DNA of 64,000 nt from Bacteroidaceae bacterium (GTDB taxonomy: Bacteria > Bacteroidota > Bacteroidia > Bacteroidales > Bacteroidaceae): the NCBI GenBank assembly GCA_017483605.1, contig JAFUWG010000012.1, positions 55,213-119,212 on the forward strand, read 5' to 3'. Shown piece by piece: positions 36,419 through 46,500 of this stretch. The position numbers and the translations under genes were made by a program. The notes below the pieces were generated by a model. That model did not search any database, was not told where the DNA came from, and saw only the letters and a program-made list of their open reading frames with translations. How positions within the stretch are numbered: position 1 is the first letter of the stretch; each line of letters opens with the position of its first letter.

Positions 36419-38422
36419 ATGAAGAAACTTACACTCACGCTTTTGGCTATATTCCTCACCCTCTGCAACATGAAGGCTCAGGAAGACATCGCCACGTTCC
36501 GCACTTGGGCAATGACTCCACCGATGGGGTGGAACTCTTGGGATTGCTACTACTCCAGCGTTACGGAGAAAGAGGTGATGCAGAATGCTCACTATCTGGT
36601 GGACAACGACTTGGTGAAGCATGGTTGGGAATATGTAGTGATTGACATCCGTTGGTACTGCAACCATCCTTCGTTGGGTGGCGGCAACTACAATCAGCGA
36701 GGCACACAGGACTATGTGCTGGACGAATATGGACGCTACCTTCCCTCCCCCACTCGTTTCCCTTCTTGCATGGTGGACGGCGAGAACAAGGGGTTCAAAG
36801 CGATTGCCGACAGCCTTCATGCGATGGGCTTGAAGTTGGGCATTCACATCATGCGTGGTGTGCCGAAGTCGGTGGTGGGGTCGAACTATAAGTTGAAGAA
36901 AGCGGAAAGTGCGGCTTGGACAGAAGTATATAGCGGCACCACGTCTGCCTGCACATGGCTGAAGGATAACCTGACGGTGAAGAACAACAACTACGGACAA
37001 CTTTACTACAACAGCATCTTCGACCTCTATGCCGAATGGGGCGTAGATTTCATGAAGGTGGATGACCTCGCCCGTCCGTTCTACACCAATGAAATCAAGA
37101 TGATTCGCAAAGCAATTGACCAGACGGGACGCCCGATGGTGCTTTCGCTCAGCCCTGGCAAGACACAATACTCGTATGCCAATACCTGCCTGGAGAATGC
37201 CAACATGTGGCGTATGATGGACGACCTGTGGGACAGTTGGAGTGCTGTGGATGCCGTCTTTGCCGAGGCTCACGAATGGAGCAAGTATGCTCAGCCAGGC
37301 AACTATGCTGACTGCGACATGCTGCCACTGGGGCAGATTGCCATGACCATTGCCGACCAAGGCTATACGGCAGCCGACCGTGGCCGCTGGACGAATCTGA
37401 CCCAGAACGAGCAGCGGACGATGATGACGCTGTGGGGCATTTGCCACTCGCCCCTCTTCTTTGGCGGCGAGATGACCAAGAATGACGAGTTTACGAACTC
37501 GCTCTTGACGAATGAGGAATATCACCAGATGCACAAGTATGGCGAAGATGCCCATCAAGTGCTGAACGACACGAAGACAGGACAAACCGTATGGACATCC
37601 ACCGACCCTGCCACGGGCGACCGCTATCTGGCGATTTTCCAACGTGACCCCTCCGTAGAGCAGGGTGAGGTAGTGGCACGTTCGGGACTGATTTCTCGTC
37701 GCGGCACTAAGTCCTATCAACTGGAGGCAGACATCACAGGAGCAGAGCAACTGAAGATTGTGGTGAGCGACTGGAACGATGGCTTCTCCTACGACCGTGC
37801 CGACCTTATCAATCCTGTGCTCGTCGATGCCGAGGGCAATGAAACCTCGCTAACCACGCTGACGGCAGCATCCTACAGTTCGGATTGGGGCACCCTGCAC
37901 ATCAACAAGAATGTGGAGAACGGCACCCTGCGTGTGGACGGACAGACGTACACGACAGGACTGGGATTGAACGCCCAGTGTACCCTCATCTACGACCTAC
38001 CAGCGGGTCATACCTACACCACCTTCCGTGCCTTGTGCGGCTATGACTCTTCGTGCGACACGGATAACCCCTCTACGACGGGCACGACGATGGAGTTCAT
38101 CGTTTACACTTCTTCCAACAAGGATGCCGAGTGCGACTTCGACCTCACGCTGTTGGGGTATGCCCCCACCGAGCAGGTGGAAGTCAGCGACGTGTGGACG
38201 AAGGAAAAGATGCTCTGGGTTGTCTCGGGCATCCTTCACACAAGCATTCCTCATCATGGTGTGAAACTTTTCAAACTGCACAGCGACGAGGCAAATGCCA
38301 TCGTCGTCCCTCAAAACAAGCCTGCTGACAGCAACGTATGGTACGACCTGCAAGGGCGACCTGTTCAGTGCCCATTGAGGGGACTCTATATCAAAAACGG
38401 TAAAAAGATTTGGTTTAAGTAA
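36419..38422 (+). CDS. Secreted GH27 alpha-galactosidase with NPCBM-like domain
   Basis: 667 aa with a signal peptide ending NMKAQ. The GH27 barrel opens with PPMGWNSWDCYYS and VIDIRWY. The nucleophile Asp lies in VDFMKVDDLARPF and the acid/base region is NYADCDMLPLGQIA. After a C-terminal beta-domain (about 390-470) an NPCBM-type carbohydrate module follows (LHINKNVENG, GLGLNAQCTLIYDL, FRALCGYDSS), then a T9SS-style tail (WYDLQGRPVQC, ending NGKKIWFK). It hydrolyses terminal alpha-linked galactose, or beta-L-arabinopyranose, which some family members also cut. The stop codon overlaps the next start. Confidence 0.9.
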   Translation: MKKLTLTLLAIFLTLCNMKAQEDIATFRTWAMTPPMGWNSWDCYYSSVTEKEVMQNAHYLVDNDLVKHGWEYVVIDIRWYCNHPSLGGGNYNQRGTQDYVLDEYGRYLPSPTRFPSCMVDGENKGFKAIADSLHAMGLKLGIHIMRGVPKSVVGSNYKLKKAESAAWTEVYSGTTSACTWLKDNLTVKNNNYGQLYYNSIFDLYAEWGVDFMKVDDLARPFYTNEIKMIRKAIDQTGRPMVLSLSPGKTQYSYANTCLENANMWRMMDDLWDSWSAVDAVFAEAHEWSKYAQPGNYADCDMLPLGQIAMTIADQGYTAADRGRWTNLTQNEQRTMMTLWGICHSPLFFGGEMTKNDEFTNSLLTNEEYHQMHKYGEDAHQVLNDTKTGQTVWTSTDPATGDRYLAIFQRDPSVEQGEVVARSGLISRRGTKSYQLEADITGAEQLKIVVSDWNDGFSYDRADLINPVLVDAEGNETSLTTLTAASYSSDWGTLHINKNVENGTLRVDGQTYTTGLGLNAQCTLIYDLPAGHTYTTFRALCGYDSSCDTDNPSTTGTTMEFIVYTSSNKDAECDFDLTLLGYAPTEQVEVSDVWTKEKMLWVVSGILHTSIPHHGVKLFKLHSDEANAIVVPQNKPADSNVWYDLQGRPVQCPLRGLYIKNGKKIWFK

Positions 38423-39414
38423 TGTATCAGTTTTTCAAAACACTCAGTGACACCTTGAGCGGCAAGGCGAGCATCTTCATCATCTTGATCGCTCTCGTCA
38501 CATTCTTCTTTCCCTCGCTCTTCGCATGGGTGAAGGGCGACACCCAGACCATCATCCTCGGCATCATCATGCTGACGATGGGACTGACACTCACCCCCGA
38601 CGACTTCCGTCTGCTTGCCAAACGTCCATTGGACATCCTCATCGGAGCGGCGGCACAATTCACCATCATGCCCTTGGTGGCATTCACGCTGTCGTGGCTG
38701 TTCAGCCAAGTGCCAGCCTTTGATTCTTACAGCACGGCAATGGCGATTGGCATCATCCTCGTAGGTTGCTGCCCGGGAGGCGTGTCGAGCAATATCATGT
38801 CATTTCTCTGCAAGGGTGACGTGGCATATTCGGTAGGCATGACGTGTGCCTCCACACTGCTTGCCCCCGTGCTCACGCCGCTGCTCGTCTTGTGGTTGGC
38901 GGGGGAGAGGGTCGATGTGGATGCCGTGGGCATGTTCAAGCAGATTCTCATCGTGACCATCATCCCCATCGCCATCGGCTTCTTCCTTAACGTGTGGTTG
39001 GGGCATAAAAACGTGTTCAAAAAGATACAAGGGTGTATGCCGGGGCTCTCCGTCACGTGCCTCGCCTGCATCGTGGGCGGCGTGGTCACCACTGTACACG
39101 ATCCGTTGGTGGAGAACGGTCTGCTGCTCTTCCTCCTCACCTTCGGCATGGTCTTCTGCCACAATACCATCGGCTACCTGCTCGGCTACGGTGTCGGCAT
39201 CCTTTGCCACTTCTCCGTCGCCAAGAAACGCACCCTCTCCATCGAGGTGGGAATGCAGAACGCAGGTCTGGGCACCAACCTCGCCATGATCTTCTTCGTG
39301 ACCACCAACCCGATGGCAGTCGTGCCATGTGCCATCTCGTGTGCTTGGCACAGTATCAGCGGTACGATTCTGGCAAATATATTTGCAAATAAAAGTAAAA
39401 ATGAAAAAGGATAA
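38422..39414 (+). CDS. Bile acid:sodium symporter (BASS) family transporter
   Basis: 330 aa with about 9-10 hydrophobic segments and the BASS signatures: LGIIMLTMGLTLTPDDF, IILVGCCPGGVSSNIM and SIEVGMQNAGLGTNLA, the last two being the crossover sodium/substrate regions. BASS proteins import bile acids or small organic anions with Na+. The ATG overlaps the GH27 stop codon by 1 nt (TAATG), so translation is coupled. The link of this transporter to glycan use is unusual and its substrate is unknown. The last residues (NEKG) are encoded by the first unit of the 21-bp tandem repeat. Confidence 0.85.
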   Translation: MYQFFKTLSDTLSGKASIFIILIALVTFFFPSLFAWVKGDTQTIILGIIMLTMGLTLTPDDFRLLAKRPLDILIGAAAQFTIMPLVAFTLSWLFSQVPAFDSYSTAMAIGIILVGCCPGGVSSNIMSFLCKGDVAYSVGMTCASTLLAPVLTPLLVLWLAGERVDVDAVGMFKQILIVTIIPIAIGFFLNVWLGHKNVFKKIQGCMPGLSVTCLACIVGGVVTTVHDPLVENGLLLFLLTFGMVFCHNTIGYLLGYGVGILCHFSVAKKRTLSIEVGMQNAGLGTNLAMIFFVTTNPMAVVPCAISCAWHSISGTILANIFANKSKNEKG

Positions 39415-39463
39415 ATGAGAAATGAAAAAGGATAAATGAGAAATGAAAAAGGATAAATTTGCT
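39401..39463. repeat. 21-bp tandem triplet overlapping a stop codon
   Basis: ATGAAAAAGGATAAATGAGAA starts at 39401 and 39422, and a third, truncated unit starts at 39443. The first unit supplies the last codons and TAA stop of the BASS gene. Inverted, degenerate copies (CATTTATC-type) follow on the other side of the hairpin at 39455-39511. Confidence 0.8.
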
Positions 39464-39511
39464 ACCGCATGTGTAAGGTAACGGGTGGCAAACTCTCGCG
39501 GTAGCAAATTT
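39455..39511. terminator. Hairpin between the BASS and SpmAB genes
   Basis: Perfect 14-bp stem AAATTTGCTACCGC (39455-39468) with GCGGTAGCAAATTT (39498-39511), flanked by T- and A-rich tracts. It probably ends the GH27/BASS transcript. The remaining bases to 39588 are T-rich without a gene. Confidence 0.65.
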
Positions 39512-39588
39512 TTCACTTTTCCTTTTTACTTTTTCCTTTTTCATTTATCATTTTTCATTTATCATTTTTTCATTTAAAGACAAAAACT

Positions 39589-40872
39589 ATGGTACTTAAC
39601 TACATTTGGATAGCATTCTTCCTGTTGGCAGCCGTGTGTGCCATCATCCAGTGCTTCACAGGCAACACAGGCGTGTTTGCCGACATCATCAACTCCACCT
39701 TCGAAAACGCCAAGACCGCCTTCGAGATTTCCCTCGGACTCACAGGCGTGCTCTCCCTCTGGATGGGCGTGATGAAAATTGGCGAGAAAGGCGGCATGGT
39801 CAGCGCCCTCTCCAAAGTGCTCAGCCCCCTCTTCACCCGACTCTTCCCCGACATTCCCAAGGGACACCCAGCCACGGGACACATCTTCATGAACATCGCC
39901 GCCAACATGCTCGGCCTCGACAACGCCGCCACACCCCTCGGTCTGAAAGCGATGGAGAGCATGCAGGAGTTGAACAAAATGAAGAATGAAGAATTAAGAA
40001 AGAAAAATGGGTGGACGGAGACACAGGTAGAGGAACGAAATGAGACAGCCAGCAACCCCATGATCATGTTCCTCGTGCTCAACACGTCAGGCTTGACCCT
40101 CATCCCCGTGTCCATCATGGTCTATCGTGCCCAACTCGGAGCCGCCCAGCCCACCGACATCTTCGTGCCCATCCTGCTCGCCACCTTCGCCGCCACCCTC
40201 GCTGGCATCATCGTCACCAGCCTCTACCAGCGCATCAACCTCCTCCAGCCCGTGCTGCTCGCCACCCTCGGCACGCTCTGTGCCCTCGTCGCCGCCATCA
40301 TCTGGGGCTTCAGCCAGATGGACAAAGAGACCATGGACACCGTCAGCACCCTCGCCGCCAACGTCATCCTCTTCGGCATCATCCTCACCTTCATCCTCGC
40401 CGGCATCGCCCGACGGGTGAACGTCTATGAGGCATTCATCGAGGGAGCCAAAGACGGCTTCACCACCGCCGTCCGAGTCATCCCCTACCTCGTCGCCATC
40501 CTCGTTGCCATCGGCGTGTTCCGAGCCAGCGGCGGCATGGACATCCTCATCGGCGGCATCAACTGGCTCGTAGCGGTTTGTGGAGGCGACACCGACTTCG
40601 TCGCCGCCCTGCCCACCGCCCTGATGAAACCCCTCTCAGGTTCAGGAGCCCGCGGCATGATGGTCGATACGATGACCACCTGCGGAGCCGACTCCTTCGC
40701 CGGCCGCCTCGCCTGCATCTTCCAAGGCTCCACCGACACCACCTTCTACATCCTCGCCGTCTATTTCGGTTCCGTCGGCATTCGCCACACCCGCCATGCC
40801 GTCACCTGCGGACTCCTTGCCGACCTCGCCGGCATCCTTGCCGCCATCGCCGTCGCCTACTTTTTCTTCTGA
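39589..40872 (+). CDS. SpmA/SpmB fusion, nucleoside-recognition-domain membrane protein
   Basis: 427 aa. The N-terminal half (to about 200) matches SpmA (IWIAFFLLAAVCAIIQCF, NIAANMLGLDNAATPLGLKAM) and the C-terminal half matches SpmB (DGFTTAVRVIPYLVAILVAIGVFRASGGMD, STDTTFYILAVYFGSVGIR). In spore formers these are two proteins; here they are fused, as is common in Bacteroidota, which do not sporulate. They carry gate-like membrane domains and probably transport a small solute, unknown here. The last 16 nt overlap the convergent gene at 40857. Confidence 0.88.
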   Translation: MVLNYIWIAFFLLAAVCAIIQCFTGNTGVFADIINSTFENAKTAFEISLGLTGVLSLWMGVMKIGEKGGMVSALSKVLSPLFTRLFPDIPKGHPATGHIFMNIAANMLGLDNAATPLGLKAMESMQELNKMKNEELRKKNGWTETQVEERNETASNPMIMFLVLNTSGLTLIPVSIMVYRAQLGAAQPTDIFVPILLATFAATLAGIIVTSLYQRINLLQPVLLATLGTLCALVAAIIWGFSQMDKETMDTVSTLAANVILFGIILTFILAGIARRVNVYEAFIEGAKDGFTTAVRVIPYLVAILVAIGVFRASGGMDILIGGINWLVAVCGGDTDFVAALPTALMKPLSGSGARGMMVDTMTTCGADSFAGRLACIFQGSTDTTFYILAVYFGSVGIRHTRHAVTCGLLADLAGILAAIAVAYFFF

Positions 40873-41498
40873 TACATGCCAGAACGAGCGCCGTAGAAAG
40901 TTTCATGGAAGCCGATGCCGAGCGTCACGTTGTTGTTGAAGCGATAGTTCAGTTCGGCACCGACGGTGGCACATTGTTGGTAGAAGAGAGGAGAAGGTCG
41001 GAAGCCCTTGCCAGAATTGAGCGGATGGTGATACATCCCATAAACGGTGCCGCTCAGATGCTCGTTGAACTGATAGTTGGCAAGGGCTTGCACACTGGCG
41101 GTGACTATATAGTTGTCAAAAAATCGGAAACGTGATAGCGTTCCTCCCACGGCAACCGTCCAGCGGTCTGTCAGAGGCTTGGCATAGAGCAGCGACACAT
41201 CGGTGAAGAAGGAGCCGCCACGGAAAGGGTTGTGCTTGCCCCACCCCACGGTGACACCTGCATCGACCTGAGCGTTCAGCCCCTCATGAATGTCCCCAAA
41301 AGTGCTGCCAAAACTCAGCGGACTCCACGAGGTGAAGAGCATCGGATGCTTCTCAACCAACGGAAGAAGCACCGCCACGGAACTGTCAGCCACACACAGC
41401 GAGTCATTCACTTCTCCGTGCAGTTCATCCCGTTCCGTCTGCCCCACCGCTCCGAGGGTCATCACTGTGCAGAATATGAAAAGTCCCAACCGTTTCAT
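40857..41498 (-). CDS. Small outer-membrane beta-barrel protein, function unknown
   Basis: 213 aa with a signal peptide (LFIFCTVMTLGAVGQ). From about residue 55 onwards it shows alternating aromatic/hydrophobic strands (TVAVGGTLSRFRFFD, ASVQALANYQFNEHL, VGAELNYRFNNNVTLGIGF) and an asymmetric repeat of polar and apolar residues typical of an 8- or 10-strand barrel. No named family is recognised. Its 3' end overlaps the SpmAB gene tail to tail. Confidence 0.65.
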   Translation of the reverse strand: MKRLGLFIFCTVMTLGAVGQTERDELHGEVNDSLCVADSSVAVLLPLVEKHPMLFTSWSPLSFGSTFGDIHEGLNAQVDAGVTVGWGKHNPFRGGSFFTDVSLLYAKPLTDRWTVAVGGTLSRFRFFDNYIVTASVQALANYQFNEHLSGTVYGMYHHPLNSGKGFRPSPLFYQQCATVGAELNYRFNNNVTLGIGFHETFYGARSGMYQKKK

Positions 41499-41511
41499 GC
41501 CGCTTTGAGTT

Positions 41512-41570
41512 GACGGGTTCTTGAGTTCTTGAGTTTTTAAGTTCTTGAGTTTTTGAGTTTTTTGGGGGGA
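41512..41570. repeat. CTCAAGAA-type short tandem repeats
   Basis: Repeats of GTTCTTGAGTTTTT on the plus strand (CTCAAGAACTTAAAAA on minus), about 5 imperfect units, lie between the barrel protein and the flavin reductase. Confidence 0.6.
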
Positions 41571-41588
41571 TGTATGAGCATCGTTTGT

Positions 41589-42182
41589 TCACTTCTTCCA
41601 AGCATTCACCACCTCGCCGATGTACATGGAATGGATGCCGGCAGGGAAGTTGCTGTACATGTTCCTGGGTACATCGCTCTTGAAGCCCTGTGGGTCGAAC
41701 GGGGCGGCGTACATGGTCTTGCACTCTATCACCAGGTCCGCCTCCGTGTAATAGGGCGTGCCGTTCGCCGTGTAGGCGGTGTGCAGACCGAGCGCCGCAG
41801 CCTTGTCGCCATCGCGTCCGCTCTTGGTGCCCATATAGTTCAAGACCTTGCTGTGCTCCACGTCGAAAGCCATCACGGTGAAATACTCGCTCTTGTCCAT
41901 AAACTCCTTGGTGTAGCGTTTCTCAGCCACATACACCGTCAGGGCAGTGCGTCCCCACAGCGTGCCGATGCCACCCCACCCAATCGTCATGGCATTGCTC
42001 TTCTCCTTGTCGCCAGCCGCCAGCAGTTCGGCATCACGGAACCACTGGAACCCGTTCTCCGCGAAGTCTTTCCTCACATCAATTTTCTTGAAACCTTCCT
42101 GCTCCTGAGCAGAAACCACCGATGCAGCACACAGCATCACCGATGCCATCATTGCCGCGATAAAAAATCTATTCTTCATCAT
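41589..42182 (-). CDS. Exported flavin reductase-like protein
   Basis: 197 aa. The core matches the flavin reductase/flavoredoxin FMN-binding barrel: AMTIGWGGIGTLWGRTALTVYV near 65-90, then EFMDKSEYFTVMAFD and the C-terminal NFPAGIHSMYIGEVVNAW. The N-terminus (MMKNRFFIAAMMASVMLCAASVVSAQ) is a clear signal peptide, which is unusual for this cytoplasmic family. It would act in the periplasm, and its electron donor there is unknown. It is preceded by its own -7 box. Confidence 0.8.
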   Translation of the reverse strand: MMKNRFFIAAMMASVMLCAASVVSAQEQEGFKKIDVRKDFAENGFQWFRDAELLAAGDKEKSNAMTIGWGGIGTLWGRTALTVYVAEKRYTKEFMDKSEYFTVMAFDVEHSKVLNYMGTKSGRDGDKAAALGLHTAYTANGTPYYTEADLVIECKTMYAAPFDPQGFKSDVPRNMYSNFPAGIHSMYIGEVVNAWKK

Positions 42183-42205
42183 ACTATATATGTGTTAGCG
42201 TGGTG

Positions 42206-42213
42206 CAAAGGTA
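42206..42213 (-). promoter_or_regulatory. -7 box of the flavin reductase gene
   Basis: TACCTTTG on the minus strand, 23 nt upstream of the ATG. Confidence 0.6.
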
Positions 42214-42408
42214 AGACAAAAGAAGCAAATATGTGGGATTTATCCAAACTTTAACATTCTCTCGGCAATCTTTCTCCCCATGATGACGCGTATGAAGAAC
42301 AAGCAGCGAAAAAGAAAAAACGCATTTCTTTTGCAGAAAACCGTTCTTTTTTGTAATATTGTGGCCGGAAAGCGTGTATATCTAAGTAGAAACAACTTCA
42401 GAAAAGGC

Positions 42409-42972
42409 ATGAAAGAGACAATGGACATCTGGCAATTGGCGGCAGCGGCGAGGCAGGGCGATGCTCATGCTTGCGACACGATTGTGCAGCAATGTGGGCA
42501 GCAAGTGTTCTCGCTGGTGAGGCGGATGGTGGGCAATGTGCTGGATGCGGAGGAGGTGACACAGGACGCTCTGATGCGTGGATTGCAGCAAATGGAACAG
42601 TACGACCCCACCCGTGCCTCGCTCGCCACATGGTTTTGCCGCATCGCTTATCGCACAGCCCTCAACCACTTGCGGAAGTCGGAAGTGGAGACACTTTCGC
42701 TGGACGACGAAGAGAGTCCCGTCGAACAGGTAGCGAACGAGCAGATGGTACGACTCTTTCAGCAGCCAGACGAGACACGGGTGGAGCAGTTGCGACAAGC
42801 CATCAGCCAACTCACGGAGGAAGAGCAGACGCTCATCTCGCTGTTCTACTATGACGAGTTGCCGCTTCGCGACATCGCCTACATTACACAAGAGACACCC
42901 AATGCCCTCGCCGTCCGTCTGTACCGCATCCGACAGAAACTCTACAACCTGATTAAACGCTTACCAACATGA
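42409..42972 (+). CDS. ECF-type sigma factor
   Basis: 187 aa from MKETMDIWQLAAAARQGD at 42409 (ATG 42421 possible); a longer frame to 42280 starts with a Lys/Arg-rich, non-conserved segment and is rejected. Region 2 shows VGNVLDAEEVTQDALMRGL and WFCRIAYRTALNHLRK. Region 4 shows LTEEEQTLISLFYYDELPLRDIAYITQETPNALAVRLYRIRQKL. The final ATGA overlaps the anti-sigma gene. With the next two genes it forms a complete cell-surface-type signalling operon. Confidence 0.92.
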   Translation: MKETMDIWQLAAAARQGDAHACDTIVQQCGQQVFSLVRRMVGNVLDAEEVTQDALMRGLQQMEQYDPTRASLATWFCRIAYRTALNHLRKSEVETLSLDDEESPVEQVANEQMVRLFQQPDETRVEQLRQAISQLTEEEQTLISLFYYDELPLRDIAYITQETPNALAVRLYRIRQKLYNLIKRLPT

Positions 42973-43556
42973 AACAGAAACATTTCCCCGAAACAGAGCA
43001 ACAACTCAGGGCAGACGTGAACCTGCGTGAAGCCCTTCGCCGTCGATATGCCGACGAGCCTCAGTTGCCAGAAGACTTCGCACAGAAGTTGCAGAAACGG
43101 ATTCTTGCGGAACGTGCGACACACCCCCACCCCACCATCCGACCACGAAGATGGCGGAATGTGGCAGCCATCGTCGCAGGTGTGCTGCTGATGAGTGGCG
43201 TGGTGGTTGCCGCGGTGCGATGGGCAGGAGTCTTTGAGGCTCACGCCGATGGCTCGGTAGCGGGCGACACGGTCGCTGCACAGCAGATGGTAGCAGCAAC
43301 AGACGGTGTGGTGCAGTTCCGCAATGTGCCGCTGGACAGCCTTTTGACGGTAGTGGGCACACACTATCAGAAGACGGTGGTGTTTGTGGATGAAGAGCCA
43401 CGAACGTTGCGTTTCAGCATCGAGTGGAACGAACCCGAACCGCTGGCAGACTTCTTGGCAACCGTGAACGAGTTCGACGGTTTGCGACTGACAGACGAGC
43501 GAGACACCATCTTTGTGGAATCGGTAGCAACAGAAGAAGAGGAGGACGAGCCATGA
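42969..43556 (+). CDS. Membrane anti-sigma factor with STN/FecR-type C-terminal domain
   Basis: 195 aa. The cytoplasmic N-terminus (about 1-60) is charged and ends in an Arg-rich segment. A single membrane helix (VAAIVAGVLLMSGVVVAAV) lies at about 63-81. The periplasmic part ends with a small module (DSLLTVVGTHYQKTVVF, DFLATVNEFDGLRLT) like the DUF4974 domain at the end of FecR proteins. It probably holds the sigma factor inactive until the downstream receptor signals. Both ends overlap neighbours by 4 nt (ATGA). Confidence 0.78.
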   Translation: MKQKHFPETEQQLRADVNLREALRRRYADEPQLPEDFAQKLQKRILAERATHPHPTIRPRRWRNVAAIVAGVLLMSGVVVAAVRWAGVFEAHADGSVAGDTVAAQQMVAATDGVVQFRNVPLDSLLTVVGTHYQKTVVFVDEEPRTLRFSIEWNEPEPLADFLATVNEFDGLRLTDERDTIFVESVATEEEEDEP

Positions 43557-46500
43557 GACGAGGAATGACACTTCTTTTCTGCCTGATGGCAATGGTGCTG
43601 ACGATGAATGCCCAGACGGTCAGCCAAAACTTCCACAACACACCGTTGGCAGAGGTGTTGGAACGCATCAACAACGCACAGAGCGACTACCGAATCACCT
43701 TCATCCACAACGAATTGGAACACTTGCAGGTGAACTGCAACATCAAGAGCATGAACACGAAAGAGGCGGTGGAAAAGGTGTGTGCAGGGCAACCCGTGAA
43801 GGTGAAAGTGAAGGGAAAGGACATCTTTGTGCAGTACAAGCCCAAGAGCACGGCAAAGACCATCAACCTGCTCGGCAAGGTGTACGACAGCCGCACCCAC
43901 CACGAACTGCCTGGGGCGATGGTCTATCTGCTCTCCAAAGACAGCACCGTGCTTGATTCGTGCCTTGCCAAGAGTCTCTGGATGGATGGCTACAAGAGCG
44001 GCTACACGGCAGACTTCCACTTCACGGTGCCACAGACACAGGAGACCTACCTGCTTTCCGCCACTTACCCCAACTACGAACAGGGCTACATGACCTACAC
44101 CATCAGCAACCTCCACCGCCGCGAGTTCTACCGCCATCTTCCGCCGCTCTATCTGATAGAGTTAGGTCGGATGCTGAAGGAGGTGACCGTGACGGCATCG
44201 AAAGTGAAATTCTACCATCGGGGCGACACGGTGGTGTACGACGCCAGTGCTTTCCAGTTGGCAGAAGGCAGTATGCTCGATGCCCTCGTGAAGCAGTTGC
44301 CTGGTGTGGAACTGAAGGACGACGGACGCATCTACCACGACGGCAAGTTTGTGGAGAGCCTGCTGCTGAACGGCAAGGAGTTCTTCCGTGGCGACAACCG
44401 TGTGATGCTCGACAACCTGCCAGCCTACACGGTGAAGGACATCAAGGTCTATGACAAATATGGCGAAAAGAGCGAGTTCTTGGGTCGCCAGTTGGAGAGC
44501 GACAAACAGTACGTGATGGACGTGGTGCTGAAAAAGGAATACAGCATCGGCTACTTGGCAAACCTCGAAGCGGCAGGAGGAACCGACGACCGCTATCTGG
44601 CACGCCTCTTCGCCATGCGGTTCTCCGACCACTCACGCCTCGCCGTCTATGCCAACGCCAACAACCTGAACAACGGCGACAATCCCTCGGAGCAGAGCGT
44701 CTGGCAGTCGGGCAATGCAGGAACAGGGATGCAGAAGCGGCAGCGTGCGGGCATCGACTACAACGTGGAAGACCGCGACAAACGGTGGAAGGCAGACGGC
44801 AATGTGCGTTTCACCCACACCGACAACAACCAGCAAACCACCACCCACCGTGTGAACTACCTCTCCACAGGCAACACCTACGAGCGGAGCAGGAATCAGG
44901 CGAAAGACCACTCCCTCTTCCTCAGCACCGACCACATCTTGGAGTGGCAGCACAAGCAGATGCGATGGGTGCTCAACCCCAAGGCGAACTACCTCAAGAT
45001 GGACAACAAGTCGGGCTTCACCTCCACCGCCCTCACGGCAGCCGACTCGCTCATCAACCACAACACCCAGCAGGGCATCCTCCGAGGCTACGACCTCTTC
45101 GCCGGGCTTTCCCTCCAATCGACCCTCAAGTTCAAGAACAGCAGCGACCACATGGACTTCGGTGCCTCCGCCAACTTCACCAAAAGCGACAACGACCGCT
45201 TCAATCGCCAAGACATCCAGAGCAGTTCGCCTGTCTTCACCGACCAATACTTCAAGGGGCATCCCGACTGGAAGCACGAATACAAAGGACACATCAACTA
45301 CACCTACTACATCATGAAAGGCATGAGTCTGGAGATGAACTACGACTACAGCCGCAAGGATGAGCACCGACAGCAGACCCTCTATCTGCTCGACCGACTC
45401 GACCATCGCGACAGCATTGGTGTCCTTCCCTCCCTTGCCGACTACGAACGCACGATGGACCTCGCCAACAGTTACGACAGCCATCTGACTGAAGACTCCC
45501 ACACCCTGCACCCCTTCCTTTGGTGGTTCCCCAAGACCAAAGGCGGCAAGTGGAGCATCAGCCTCCGTCTGCCCATGCAAGTCCTCCATCAGCGGCTCCA
45601 CTACCAGCGGGGCACGGTCGATACCACCATCGTGCGTAACCCCTTCCTCATCGCCTCCGAATGGAACTATGCCCAATGGAACAGCAAGGACGGAAAATAC
45701 ACCGTCTTCATTCAGCCCCAGGTGGCAGCGTCCGCCCCTGCACTCCAACACTTTGTGGACATCCGCGATGCCACCGACCCGCTCAACATCCACTTGGGCA
45801 ACAACGGCTTGAGAAACACCTACCGCTACAGCCTGCGGGTCAACACACGCAAGCGTCTGCCAGAAAAGCAAATCATGGAAGCCATCGGTGCCGAGTACCG
45901 CTACGTGCAGAACGAACTTGCCATGAGCCACCTCTTCGACCCCACCACGGGTGTACACACCTACCAGCCCTTCAGTGTGAATGGCAATTGGCGATTCCGC
46001 ACAGATGGCAGCATTCATGCGCCCCTCGACAAGCCGAAACGTCTCTTCATAACCGCAGGCTCTGCCCTCATCCTCACCCACAGCGTTGACCTGACGGGCA
46101 CCACCACGCTGGAACGCAGCACCGTCAACACCACCAGTTGGACACCCGCAATGGAACTCTCCTACAAGTTCAACGAGCAGAACCATGTGAAACTGGTCGT
46201 CGAACCCACATGGCAGTGGTTCCACAGCCGCCGAGAGGACTTCCAGAACTTCCACACAGCCGACTGCAAGACCACCCTCACCGCCCTTGCCGCCCTGCCG
46301 TGGAAGGTGCAACTCTCCACCGACCTCACCCTCTACAGCCGCCGAGGCTACAACGACCCCTCGATGAACGACACCGAATGGTGCTGGAACGCCCGCCTGT
46401 CACGCTCCTTTCTGCATGGCAACTTCATCCTGATGCTCGACGGCTTCGACCTGCTCAACCAACTGAGCAACATCACCCAAACGATGAATGCCCAAGGCAG

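Noticed and set aside
41425-41724. 99-codon minus-strand frame overlapping the flavin reductase
   Set aside because: Contains the translation of the CTCAAGAA repeat (KNSRTQE-like) and is out of frame with the real genes.
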